From: Shewanella japonica | Lineage (GTDB): Bacteria; Pseudomonadota; Gammaproteobacteria; Enterobacterales; Shewanellaceae | Assembly (NCBI RefSeq): GCF_002075795.1 | Contig: NZ_CP020472.1 | Span: 1,843,001-1,907,000, forward strand | Direction: 5' to 3' | Length of the DNA stretch: 64,000 nucleotides | Shown: one piece after another, positions 56,682 to 64,000 of the stretch | How the letters are laid out: the number at the start of each line of letters is the position of its first letter | Position numbering within the stretch: the stretch's first letter is position 1 | Program-made: the position numbers and the translations under genes | The notes under the pieces: generated by a model | Database searches by the model: none | Seen by the model: only the letters and a program-made list of their open reading frames with translations | Told to the model about the DNA's origin: nothing

Positions 56682-57419
56682 TTATTGAGCGTTAAGCTGC
56701 TGACCATTAACATTCTTTGCATCATCGCCCATTAAATATAAATATACTGGCATGATGTCTTGAGCTGTTTTTAAGGTTAATGGATCTTCCCCAGGATAAG
56801 CTTTTGCTCTCATTTCTGTGCGAGTTGCACCTGGGTTAATACTATTAACACGAACATTGGTGCCTTCACACTCATGTGCTAAAACTTCCATCATGCCTTC
56901 AGTAGCAAATTTTGAAAAAGCATATGGCCCCCAATAAGCTCGCCCTTTACGGCCAACACTACTAGAAGTAAACACCAATGAAGCAGAAGGGGCAGAGCGC
57001 ATAATTGGCAGTAATGCTTTAGTCATAATTACTTGAGATATAACGTTAATTTTCATCACATCTTCAAGAGACGCTAAGTCAATGTGCTCAAACGGACCTA
57101 AAGCGCCCAGTAAGCTGGCATTATGTAGTACGCCATCAAGGTGACCAAATTGTTCAGCGATGGTATCAGCCATATCTTTATAGTTTTGCTCTGCGGCTCC
57201 TTTTAAGTCTAAAGGGACGATGGCAGGTTTTGGATAACCAGCTTGTTCTATTTCATCATAAACGGCTTCTAATTTTTTGACTGTTTTACCTAGTAATATG
57301 ACAGTAGCACCATGTTTTGCAAAATTAATTGCTGCAACACGACCTATCCCAGCACCAGCGCCAGTAACAAGAATTGTTTTATTTTTTAGTAAATCTTTTT
57401 TAGCTTGATATTCCAACAT
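56682..57419 (-). CDS. yciK: YciK-family short-chain oxidoreductase
   Basis: YciK is an NAD(P)-dependent short-chain dehydrogenase of unknown physiological substrate. The 245-residue protein has the nucleotide motif VTGAGAGIG (19-27), LHNAS (the NNAG equivalent), and the catalytic Ser in VFTSSSVG followed by YAFSK, giving the Tyr-X3-Lys. The C-terminal block VNSINPGATRTEMRAKAYPGE is typical of YciK. It stands alone. Confidence 0.93.
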   Translation of the reverse strand: MLEYQAKKDLLKNKTILVTGAGAGIGRVAAINFAKHGATVILLGKTVKKLEAVYDEIEQAGYPKPAIVPLDLKGAAEQNYKDMADTIAEQFGHLDGVLHNASLLGALGPFEHIDLASLEDVMKINVISQVIMTKALLPIMRSAPSASLVFTSSSVGRKGRAYWGPYAFSKFATEGMMEVLAHECEGTNVRVNSINPGATRTEMRAKAYPGEDPLTLKTAQDIMPVYLYLMGDDAKNVNGQQLNAQ

Positions 57420-57678
57420 GGTTCAATTTTTCCTTCGGCCGCAAAAGCACGTCAAATCTAGATTCGAACAAAAGATAAACGTTCGTTTTAAACAAATGAC
57501 TGATAAATGTTAACGTGTAGCACTTTCGCATGTAACAAATATGTAGCTAACTCAATAATTTTACGTTAACTTGAGATGAGTTAAGGACAAAAATATGTCC
57601 TTATGGTCATGTGTTTACGCTATTGTGACCAATTTTTGGGGAAATTAAAATTATTACAACAAGATTTGGGGAAAAAAG

Positions 57679-60168
57679 ATGAAAAGACTCATATTGGGTG
57701 TTGCTATTGCATCTGCTCTTGGGCTCAGCGGCTGTAGTGAAGATAGTACAAATGAAGCAAAAGATTCTGTCGAGCCACTCATTCCATTCTCGCAAATGGT
57801 ATTTGATCCTGCAGCAGGTGAAGTGCCATTACCAAATGACCTTTTATTTAACGGTACAACAGATGGTACGTTAGCGATTCCTGGTGAAGACGGTATTGAC
57901 TATGTTGACCCAACTCTTGCCTTAGGTGCATTAGATGGTTGGTCTACAACATCTCCAATTTCAATCACAGTTGATCTTGCGACTGATAATTCAGGTGAGA
58001 TGTTAACAATCGATGCCGCTTCTGTTTTCCAAGCTGGCGCTGTGCGCCTATTTGAAGCAACTGTTGGTGGTGCATTATCAACTGATCCAGAGTGTTCAGA
58101 TGCGTTAACACTTTCAGCATGTAAGATTGGCGCAGAACTTCAGTTTGGCGTTGACTTCATCGCGCAAGCTTCAGGTAACACAATTGCCATTGTGCCGCTT
58201 AAAGCCTTAAAACCTAATCAATCATATATTTATGCAACGACGGATCTTATTCAAGATTCTGCAGGTCGTTCTATTGAGCCATCGAGTACTTATACATTAC
58301 TTAAACTCGATATTGACACTAAGCCGTTAGAAACTGATGAGCAACTTTTACTTCAAGGTTTAGTGAATAGCTACGAGAAAGGGTTAGCTGCTGAACACGG
58401 TGTAGATGCTGAAACTGTTTCTTATTCAGGTTTATTCACTACGCAGTCTGTTGCAGATGTTTACGAGACAACTAAATTGTTAATGGCTTCAAGCGATCCA
58501 TACAAGCCTGCATTTGTTCAGCCTCCAATGCCAATGGATAACGGAATCGGTGGTGTGGTTACTGTGGCGCAAGCGGCAGGTTTAACGGTTGAAGATGGCC
58601 TTGCTTATGTCGTTTCTGACATAGCAGAAATTTATACTGCAGTAGTTCGTATGCCTATTTACGGTGATTGTTCTTCTGCTAGTTGTACAATTCCGATTGT
58701 TGATGGTGCACCGACAGCGCCAAATGGTCGTTGGCATGCTTATGGTGATAGTCCTGTTTCAGTATTATTAGCACTTGATTCTGGCTCAATGAGTGTTGCT
58801 AACTTTAGTTCTCAAGCTGTCGCTCAAGGCGTTGACCCAGCTGCTGCGCTGCAAAATCCTGCGCTTATGGCAGGTAAAATTTGGAAGTTAGACGACGGTA
58901 CTGATGCCGATCCAACTAAACATTTAACCAAGTTTAACCCTATCCCAGCGATAATGGGCTATGAAGACGTTACAGTTCAGATCACCTTACCAAATGCGGC
59001 TAAATTGGCGGCATTTAGTGCACAAGCTGGATTACCTTTTGCTGCACCGACGAATGGTTGGCCAACGGTTATGGCTTTACATGGTCTTGGTGGAACTAAG
59101 CAAATGGCATTAGCGTACGCTGGTACTTATGCTGCAGCTGGTGTTGCGACGATTGCGATTGATATGCCACTTCATGGCGATCGCTCATACGATGCAACAG
59201 GTAATGGCGTTTATGACATCTCGGCAACGAGCGAGTTGTTTGGTCCTCAGTATGCCAACGGTAACCCATTAGTTTTTGTCAATGTGGCGAGTACGCTTAC
59301 TGTGCGTGATAACTTCCGTCAAGCAACCCTTGATCATTTAAGTTTACGTCTACTGTTAACAGGTATGTATACAGAAATTGCTCAAGCGGGTGGTCAGCAA
59401 GTATTTGATATCAGTAAAATCAGTGCTCAAGGCTTAAGCTTAGGTGGCATTGTAGGTACGACGTTATCAACGTACGCTTCAACTGGTTTAGTTGACCCTA
59501 CAACGGGTGCTGAATTACCTAATGCTTATGGTATTAATGCGGCATCATTAGTGGCACCAGCAGGTGGTCTAGCAGGTTCATTTGCTGGTTCAGCTACTTT
59601 TGGACCAGTATTATTTGATACTGTGACAGGTACTGAAGCATTCATGGAGTTAGTTGAAGAAGCTAATGAAGCGGGCTACGAGCCTGGTACACCTGAGTAT
59701 GAAGCACTAGTTCAAGCCGTTTACTCTGCCTTCATTCCAACATTCGCTTTCGCAGTACAAACGGCGGTTGACTCAGCAGACCCATTAAACCATGCAGCAG
59801 CACTTGCTGATACACAATTACCTGTGCACCTTATTGAAGTCGCAGGAGATGGTGCGGGTAACTTACCTGATCAAGTATTACCTAATATGGTTGAAGGTTT
59901 CCCATTATCAGGTACTGAGCCGTTAATCTCTGGTTTAGGTCTAGGTTGTGTCAGTTCAACTAATGCAGGTTCTGGTGTTGTTCGTTTCGCTAAAGGTCAT
60001 CACAGCTCGCTAGTGAGCCCTGATGAAATTGATGGCGTTACTGATGGCATGGCTGCACTAGCAACAGTTGAAATGCAATCTCAAGTTGCTGCTTTTGCCA
60101 AGACTGCAGGCTTAGGGGCTGCGACGATTCTTGTTGATAATCCTGATGTGCTTGTACCTTGTAGCTAA
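57679..60168 (+). CDS. VolA/Pla-1/cef family surface lipase (lipoprotein)
   Basis: This is a predicted extracellular or surface-linked lipase/lysophospholipase of 829 residues. The lipobox LSGC (about 16-19) predicts a lipid anchor. An N-terminal domain (VFDPAAGEVPLPNDLLFNG) typical of the VolA/Pla-1 family precedes an alpha/beta-hydrolase domain with an oxyanion-type region MALHGLGGTKQMALAYAGTY and the nucleophile elbow GLSLGG (Ser587), and His near GHHSSLVSP. VolA of Vibrio cholerae cleaves lysophosphatidylcholine. GGGGAAAA precedes the ATG. It is monocistronic. Confidence 0.92.
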   Translation: MKRLILGVAIASALGLSGCSEDSTNEAKDSVEPLIPFSQMVFDPAAGEVPLPNDLLFNGTTDGTLAIPGEDGIDYVDPTLALGALDGWSTTSPISITVDLATDNSGEMLTIDAASVFQAGAVRLFEATVGGALSTDPECSDALTLSACKIGAELQFGVDFIAQASGNTIAIVPLKALKPNQSYIYATTDLIQDSAGRSIEPSSTYTLLKLDIDTKPLETDEQLLLQGLVNSYEKGLAAEHGVDAETVSYSGLFTTQSVADVYETTKLLMASSDPYKPAFVQPPMPMDNGIGGVVTVAQAAGLTVEDGLAYVVSDIAEIYTAVVRMPIYGDCSSASCTIPIVDGAPTAPNGRWHAYGDSPVSVLLALDSGSMSVANFSSQAVAQGVDPAAALQNPALMAGKIWKLDDGTDADPTKHLTKFNPIPAIMGYEDVTVQITLPNAAKLAAFSAQAGLPFAAPTNGWPTVMALHGLGGTKQMALAYAGTYAAAGVATIAIDMPLHGDRSYDATGNGVYDISATSELFGPQYANGNPLVFVNVASTLTVRDNFRQATLDHLSLRLLLTGMYTEIAQAGGQQVFDISKISAQGLSLGGIVGTTLSTYASTGLVDPTTGAELPNAYGINAASLVAPAGGLAGSFAGSATFGPVLFDTVTGTEAFMELVEEANEAGYEPGTPEYEALVQAVYSAFIPTFAFAVQTAVDSADPLNHAAALADTQLPVHLIEVAGDGAGNLPDQVLPNMVEGFPLSGTEPLISGLGLGCVSSTNAGSGVVRFAKGHHSSLVSPDEIDGVTDGMAALATVEMQSQVAAFAKTAGLGAATILVDNPDVLVPCS

Positions 60169-60195
60169 TTAATGATATTTTATCGTTAATTGATT

Positions 60196-60222
60196 AAAAA
60201 CCCAGCACTAGCTGGGTTTTTT
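60196..60222 (+). terminator. intrinsic terminator after lipase
   Basis: AAAAACCCAGC and GCTGGGTTTTT pair around ACTA. Confidence 0.95.
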
Positions 60223-60288
60223 ATTGTCAACATGGTTTAAGTTCCTGCTAAGATAGCGCTAATAACGTTTTTCTTTATGGAGTGTATT

Positions 60289-61302
60289 TTGGAGTTTTTA
60301 TCTGAGTACGGCATGTTTCTCGCTAAAGCCGTCACTATCGTTGTCGCCATCCTTGCAGTTGTCATTGTTGTTTTAGCTAGCAGCATGAAACAAAAAGCAG
60401 ACAAAGGTGAGCTTAAGTTAACGAACATGACTGATGAGCTTAAACAGCTAGAAAAAGAGTTAAAGGAAGAACTGCTCTCTAAAAAACAATACAAGGCTTA
60501 CGAAAAGCAATTAAAAGCTGACGAAAAAGCGGCTGAAAAAGATGAAACAACGCCGTCAAAGGTGTTTGTCATCGACTTTAAAGGCAGCATTGATGCTGGG
60601 GAAGTTGCTTCTTTACGTGAGGAAATCACTGCGATTTTAACCATAGCAGAAAAAGATGACCAAGTATTAGTGAATGTCGAAAGTGGCGGTGGCATGGTCC
60701 ATGGCTATGGGTTGGCATCAAGTCAGCTAGATAGATTAAAACAAGCCAATATTCCACTGACAATTTGTATTGATAAAGTGGCTGCCAGTGGTGGTTACAT
60801 GATGGCATGTGTCGCAGATAAAGTTTATGCCGCTCCTTTTGCTATCGTTGGTTCTATTGGCGTTGTTGCGCAATTACCCAACTTTAGTCGTTTACTTAAA
60901 AAACATGATATCGACTATGAGCAGCATACAGCAGGTGACTTCAAACGCACATTAACTGTGTTTGGTGAGAATACAGATGAGGGTCGCGAGAAGTTTCAAG
61001 AAGAGCTTGAAGAAACCCATGTTTTATTCAAAGAGTTTGTGAGCAAATATCGCCCCGAAATGGATATTGCTAAGGTCGCAACTGGTGAGCATTGGTATGG
61101 TCAGCAAGCTATTGAGCTAGGGTTAATTGATGCTATTTCTACCAGTGATGACGTTATTTTGAGTTTAGTTAAAGAGCATCAAGTTATTAAAATTAAATAT
61201 CAAATGAAGAAAAAGCTTGCTGATAAAATCGCACATGGAGCGTCATTATCGGTTGATGGTGTTATTAATCGTTTGATGGAACGCGAAAGCACAATTAAAT
61301 AA
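60289..61302 (+). CDS. sohB: SohB inner-membrane serine protease (SppA-like)
   Basis: SohB is a signal-peptide-peptidase-type protease, about 337 residues. I choose the TTG at 60289 because it gives MEFLSEYGMFLAK, matching the start of E. coli SohB (MELLSEYGLFLAK), and because GGAG lies six bases upstream; an ATG at 60277 is in frame but contains that site. One N-terminal membrane helix (about 10-32) is followed by a coiled coil and the ClpP-fold domain, with catalytic Ser in KVAASGGYMMACVAD and Lys in GDFKRTLT. It is followed 11 bases later by an AraC gene. Confidence 0.93.
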   Translation: MEFLSEYGMFLAKAVTIVVAILAVVIVVLASSMKQKADKGELKLTNMTDELKQLEKELKEELLSKKQYKAYEKQLKADEKAAEKDETTPSKVFVIDFKGSIDAGEVASLREEITAILTIAEKDDQVLVNVESGGGMVHGYGLASSQLDRLKQANIPLTICIDKVAASGGYMMACVADKVYAAPFAIVGSIGVVAQLPNFSRLLKKHDIDYEQHTAGDFKRTLTVFGENTDEGREKFQEELEETHVLFKEFVSKYRPEMDIAKVATGEHWYGQQAIELGLIDAISTSDDVILSLVKEHQVIKIKYQMKKKLADKIAHGASLSVDGVINRLMERESTIK

Positions 61303-61313
61303 CAAGGGTATAA

Positions 61314-62339
61314 ATGCAACAAGAGTCAGGATATAAAGCCAATATGATGGTGGGTGACCAATGTTATCCCGCTTTTGAATTGAGAAATTTACTGAACTTT
61401 ATTGAAACTCACCTCGGTGAGAGTGTTGCTAATGAAATATACCAGCAACTGGGCTTAGGGCCATCGGAACTCAGCGCTATGCAGTTTGTTTATGTATGGC
61501 AAGTTGAGTTTGCGATGGAGCAATTACGCACTTTAAGCCCAGATCATGAAATCGGCGCTAGACTAGGGGCAAGTTACCAAGTTTCAACGCTCGATGTATT
61601 ACTTCCTTTCTTTGACCAGTTCACTACCTTGGGTGAATGCTTAACGTTTGTCATTAAAAACCCTGATCTTGCTGGCAGTTTCTCCGATACACTTATACGA
61701 GTAGAAGACTCAACACTTTGGGTACGCTGGCTTAACACGGGGAAAGTCTCTGCAGATAAATTTTCTTTTCAGTTTCAACATAGCGTATGTGCGTTACTGG
61801 GTGCTGCAAGGCAACTCGTTAAAGCGTCAGTAAATATTGACGAAATTCATTTTGCCTCTTCGCCACATGCCACAGTTTTTTTAAGCCAAATTACTGGGGC
61901 CCAAATGACGTTTGATTGTGATTTTTTTGAATGGGGGATCAATCTTGATGTGTTGAAAACGCCGCTTGATTATCAATTTGACCAACTTTCTCAAATAGCG
62001 GTACCTGATGGTATTTCTTTCATTGACGAGGTGTTAACTCATATACGAACTTGTATGCCGACCCCTCCCAAATTAGAACCCTTTGCGTCAACCATGCATA
62101 TGAGTGATCGAAGCCTAAGGCGAAAGCTATCCGCTGCTGGCACGACATATCAAAAGTTAGTCGATCAAGTGAGATGCCAAGCAGCAATTAACCTTATTTT
62201 AGCTGATGAACTGCCTATTGAAGAAATTGCTGAAACCCTTGGTTATGGCGATGTTAGTCATTTTAGGCAGAGTTTTAAGCATTGGTTAGGTTATCCTCCT
62301 GGACATTTTTTAAGGCTTAACCAGTTACACATGGAGTAA
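61314..62339 (+). CDS. AraC-family transcriptional regulator (OruR/ArgR-like)
   Basis: This regulator of 341 residues has an N-terminal Arabinose_bd-type domain (PF12625-like, about 20-210) and a C-terminal AraC helix-turn-helix domain (about 240-340) with the conserved MSDRSLRRKLSAAGTTYQ and PIEEIAETLGYGDVSHFRQ followed by a GYPPGHFL end. Members regulate catabolism, lipid or amino acid genes. AAGGGT precedes the ATG. It lies 11 bases after sohB and may be co-transcribed with it. The target is unknown. Confidence 0.9.
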   Translation: MQQESGYKANMMVGDQCYPAFELRNLLNFIETHLGESVANEIYQQLGLGPSELSAMQFVYVWQVEFAMEQLRTLSPDHEIGARLGASYQVSTLDVLLPFFDQFTTLGECLTFVIKNPDLAGSFSDTLIRVEDSTLWVRWLNTGKVSADKFSFQFQHSVCALLGAARQLVKASVNIDEIHFASSPHATVFLSQITGAQMTFDCDFFEWGINLDVLKTPLDYQFDQLSQIAVPDGISFIDEVLTHIRTCMPTPPKLEPFASTMHMSDRSLRRKLSAAGTTYQKLVDQVRCQAAINLILADELPIEEIAETLGYGDVSHFRQSFKHWLGYPPGHFLRLNQLHME

Positions 62340-62346
62340 TCCCGTT

Positions 62347-63573
62347 TTACTCACAAAGACCAATGGTCGGTGACATACTGTCTATCCAACGTTTGATTAA
62401 CTCTGTTCCCTCGGTATGAATGATTTCTCGCCCTATTGGTGGCATCCTATCTTTTGGCGCATTTAAGCGCTGGCGATAATGAACAATTGAGCGCTCTCCA
62501 TTTCCGGGAACAATATCGTAAGCCAAACCATTTGGCCCACCATCCCAGCCTGGAGGTTGCTTACATACACCGTATTCGAATGAGGTATGGTCGACGTTAT
62601 AATTCAGTCTTAAACCAGAAATACTGGCAAAGCCGCCCTCGTGATGACAATGAGCACAATTGATATCTAAATAACCTTTGGCACGATTTGTTAAAGAGGC
62701 GGAACTATCATGCAAAGGGTATGACTTATCGACTGTGGCGAGTGCCGGCATACTGCTGAGTAACTCTTTTTCAACCCATAAGATTAATTGATTTTGTATA
62801 CCCGTTTGTGTTGCTATTTCTCGGTTGAGTAAGTGAGCTTTAAGACCGATAGGACGAATAATACTGGTGTCCAAATGTGTTGTTTGATGACAAATTTTAC
62901 ACTCAACTTTACTGGGGATAGCGTAGTCAAAGCTAATGGACTCGCCTTGATTATTAAGCGTATGTGCCACTTTAGCACCTGCAATTATTAATTCGGCTTT
63001 GTCATCTGCCTGCCATTGGTAAGCAAGGGCAGTCCAGCCTGTTTCTCGATGGATTAATAGTCTTGTTTCGATTAACTTTTCGTTATCTTCGCCTGTTGCT
63101 TGTGTATCAAAAGGCAAAGCGAATGTTTTAACTAACACGCTGCCTATTGGCAAATCAAAAACCTGCTCTGGCATGTAAGTTAATTGCTGGTTGTCAGGTA
63201 AGAATAGGAAACGGTATTTACTGGCATAATTGGAGAATAATTCCGTTGATAATTGATATGCTATTCCAGGTTCTGTCGGTGATTGAGTGGGGATACTGGG
63301 GTCGGTAAACAAGCCGTAATCACTTAATTGAGGGCAGTCTTTAGCCATTAACGCCGCCCAATTGACCTCAGTACTGGTTTGCAAACACACATCATCAGAA
63401 TCATCTGGTTGAGCGGGAGTCGTTGGTGTTGAATCTGGGAGTGATGGGGTTGTTGAGCTGATATCTGTGTCACTTGAGTTTGAGCCGCCACATGCAATTA
63501 ATGTGAAAGCGGTCATTATGATTAACAGCTTTATGAATAATTTTTTCTGAATGAATAAAGGACAATGCGGCAT
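62347..63573 (-). CDS. SO2930-family diheme c-type cytochrome, lipoprotein
   Basis: This protein of 408 residues has a lipobox (LIAC, Cys near residue 28) and a Ser/Thr/Asp-rich linker, then a globular domain with two c-type heme motifs, CKICH (mid) and CAHCH (near residue 310). The C-terminal block RMPPIGREIIHTEGTELIKRW is shared with the next gene. The family (TIGR03806, HNE_0200/SO2930) is found in Shewanella and marine bacteria, often beside a parallel beta-helix protein, and its function is not known. A role in electron transfer at the envelope is plausible. It is convergent with the AraC gene only seven bases away, with no terminator visible. Confidence 0.88.
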   Translation of the reverse strand: MPHCPLFIQKKLFIKLLIIMTAFTLIACGGSNSSDTDISSTTPSLPDSTPTTPAQPDDSDDVCLQTSTEVNWAALMAKDCPQLSDYGLFTDPSIPTQSPTEPGIAYQLSTELFSNYASKYRFLFLPDNQQLTYMPEQVFDLPIGSVLVKTFALPFDTQATGEDNEKLIETRLLIHRETGWTALAYQWQADDKAELIIAGAKVAHTLNNQGESISFDYAIPSKVECKICHQTTHLDTSIIRPIGLKAHLLNREIATQTGIQNQLILWVEKELLSSMPALATVDKSYPLHDSSASLTNRAKGYLDINCAHCHHEGGFASISGLRLNYNVDHTSFEYGVCKQPPGWDGGPNGLAYDIVPGNGERSIVHYRQRLNAPKDRMPPIGREIIHTEGTELIKRWIDSMSPTIGLCE

Positions 63574-63649
63574 CGAGAGTATCCTAGTGTTAGCGGTGGC
63601 TTGAATTGGATGTTGCTGGTTTAATGCAGTGGGTTAATAAATTGCGGAT

Positions 63650-63681
63650 GAAAAGAAGAGGATGAAACTCGCTCATCCTCT
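63650..63681 (-). terminator. terminator downstream of the second cytochrome gene
   Basis: AGAGGATGA and TCATCCTCT pair around seven bases, and on the minus strand are followed by TCTTTTC. It lies between the stop of the partial cytochrome gene (63698) and the next cytochrome gene. Confidence 0.8.
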
Positions 63682-63697
63682 ATAGATTACTGCTAGT

Positions 63698-64000
63698 CTA
63701 AGAACAAGACGCAGCAGGTAGTCGCTTGATCCATTCGCTAATAAGTGCCACACCTTCATCATGGGACAAGCTACGACCAATTTCTGGCATTCTATCACCT
63801 GGGTCATTGGTCTCCATACGGAAGTGCAAGATACTCTCTTCAGGCTTACCTGGCACAACATCATAGCCTAAACTGCCACCGCCATAGGCAACAGGAGACT
63901 TACACGTGCCGTGCGAGAAACCTGCGTCATCGTCATAACTTCTCCAATACTCTAATTTAAGACCTGTATTAGATGCATTACCTTCGGGGCGATGACAATG
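63698..64000 (-). CDS. SO2930-family diheme cytochrome, C-terminal part; 5' end outside window
   Basis: The minus-strand frame runs open from the window edge to the stop at 63698 and gives about 100 C-terminal residues beginning HCHRPEGN, the end of a CXXCH heme site. It contains GLKLEYWRSYDDDAGFSHG, LGYDVVPGKPEESILHFRME and RMPEIGRSLSHDEG, clearly homologous to the neighbouring cytochrome's C-terminus. The start and first heme lie beyond 64000. The two genes are probably tandem paralogs. Confidence 0.88.
   Translation of the reverse strand, partial: HCHRPEGNASNTGLKLEYWRSYDDDAGFSHGTCKSPVAYGGGSLGYDVVPGKPEESILHFRMETNDPGDRMPEIGRSLSHDEGVALISEWIKRLPAASCS

Overview
The window reads as chromosomal DNA of a marine gammaproteobacterium, most likely a Shewanella. 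The evidence is the AT-leaning base composition, the order tig-clpP-clpX-lon-hupB-ppiD, a DUF3450/TtpC-type TonB operon, a tetraheme periplasmic flavocytochrome c3, FabV as an enoyl-ACP reductase, a VolA/Pla-1 family lipase and SO2930-type diheme cytochromes. I see no prophage, insertion sequence, integrase, rRNA or CRISPR array. Nearly all of it looks like core chromosome.

Layout. 1-1588 is the 3' two thirds of DNA polymerase II. 1812-6624 holds an outer-membrane porin, a large TonB-dependent receptor and a small lipoprotein. 7072-12027 is a six-gene operon (DUF3450, TtpC-like channel, ExbB, ExbD, TonB, TPR protein) that would energise such receptors. 12228-17799 carries a DUF885 lipoprotein peptidase, ppiC, a GNAT acetyltransferase and feoAB. 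17954-26361 holds housekeeping genes: glnS, a Bax-like glucosaminidase, a Yip1 protein, miaE, lpxH, ppiB, cysS and folD. 26526-27021 is a tRNA operon (Pro-Arg-His) with a near-consensus promoter. 27056-35830 is the proteostasis block tig, clpP, clpX, lon, hupB, ppiD, with recognisable heat-shock promoter sequences before lon and, less surely, clpP.

35892-43962 begins with a HAD phosphatase and an AraC/GyrI regulator. It continues with a respiratory island: a DUF819 permease, a LysR regulator and a porin on the minus strand, divergent from a tetraheme flavocytochrome c (fumarate reductase/IfcA-like). The layout suggests regulated uptake and periplasmic reduction of an unsaturated organic acid. 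After fabV, the minus-strand sapABCDF transporter operon and pspF face pspABC across a sigma-54-like promoter, followed by ycjX and ycjF. This is the same association as in enterobacteria. 56241-64000 holds a ComEA-like helix-hairpin-helix protein, YciK, a surface lipase, SohB, an AraC regulator, and two tandem, related diheme cytochrome genes, the second cut by the window end.

The most notable points are: ycjF is frameshifted at a run of seven G, with its normal C-terminus intact in the next frame; an orphan terminator before ppiD marks a possible small RNA; the hupB leader is strongly structured; the tig terminator overlaps the likely clpP transcription start; and several perfect inverted repeats sit upstream of the TonB-related genes. 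No clearly new multi-gene system was found.
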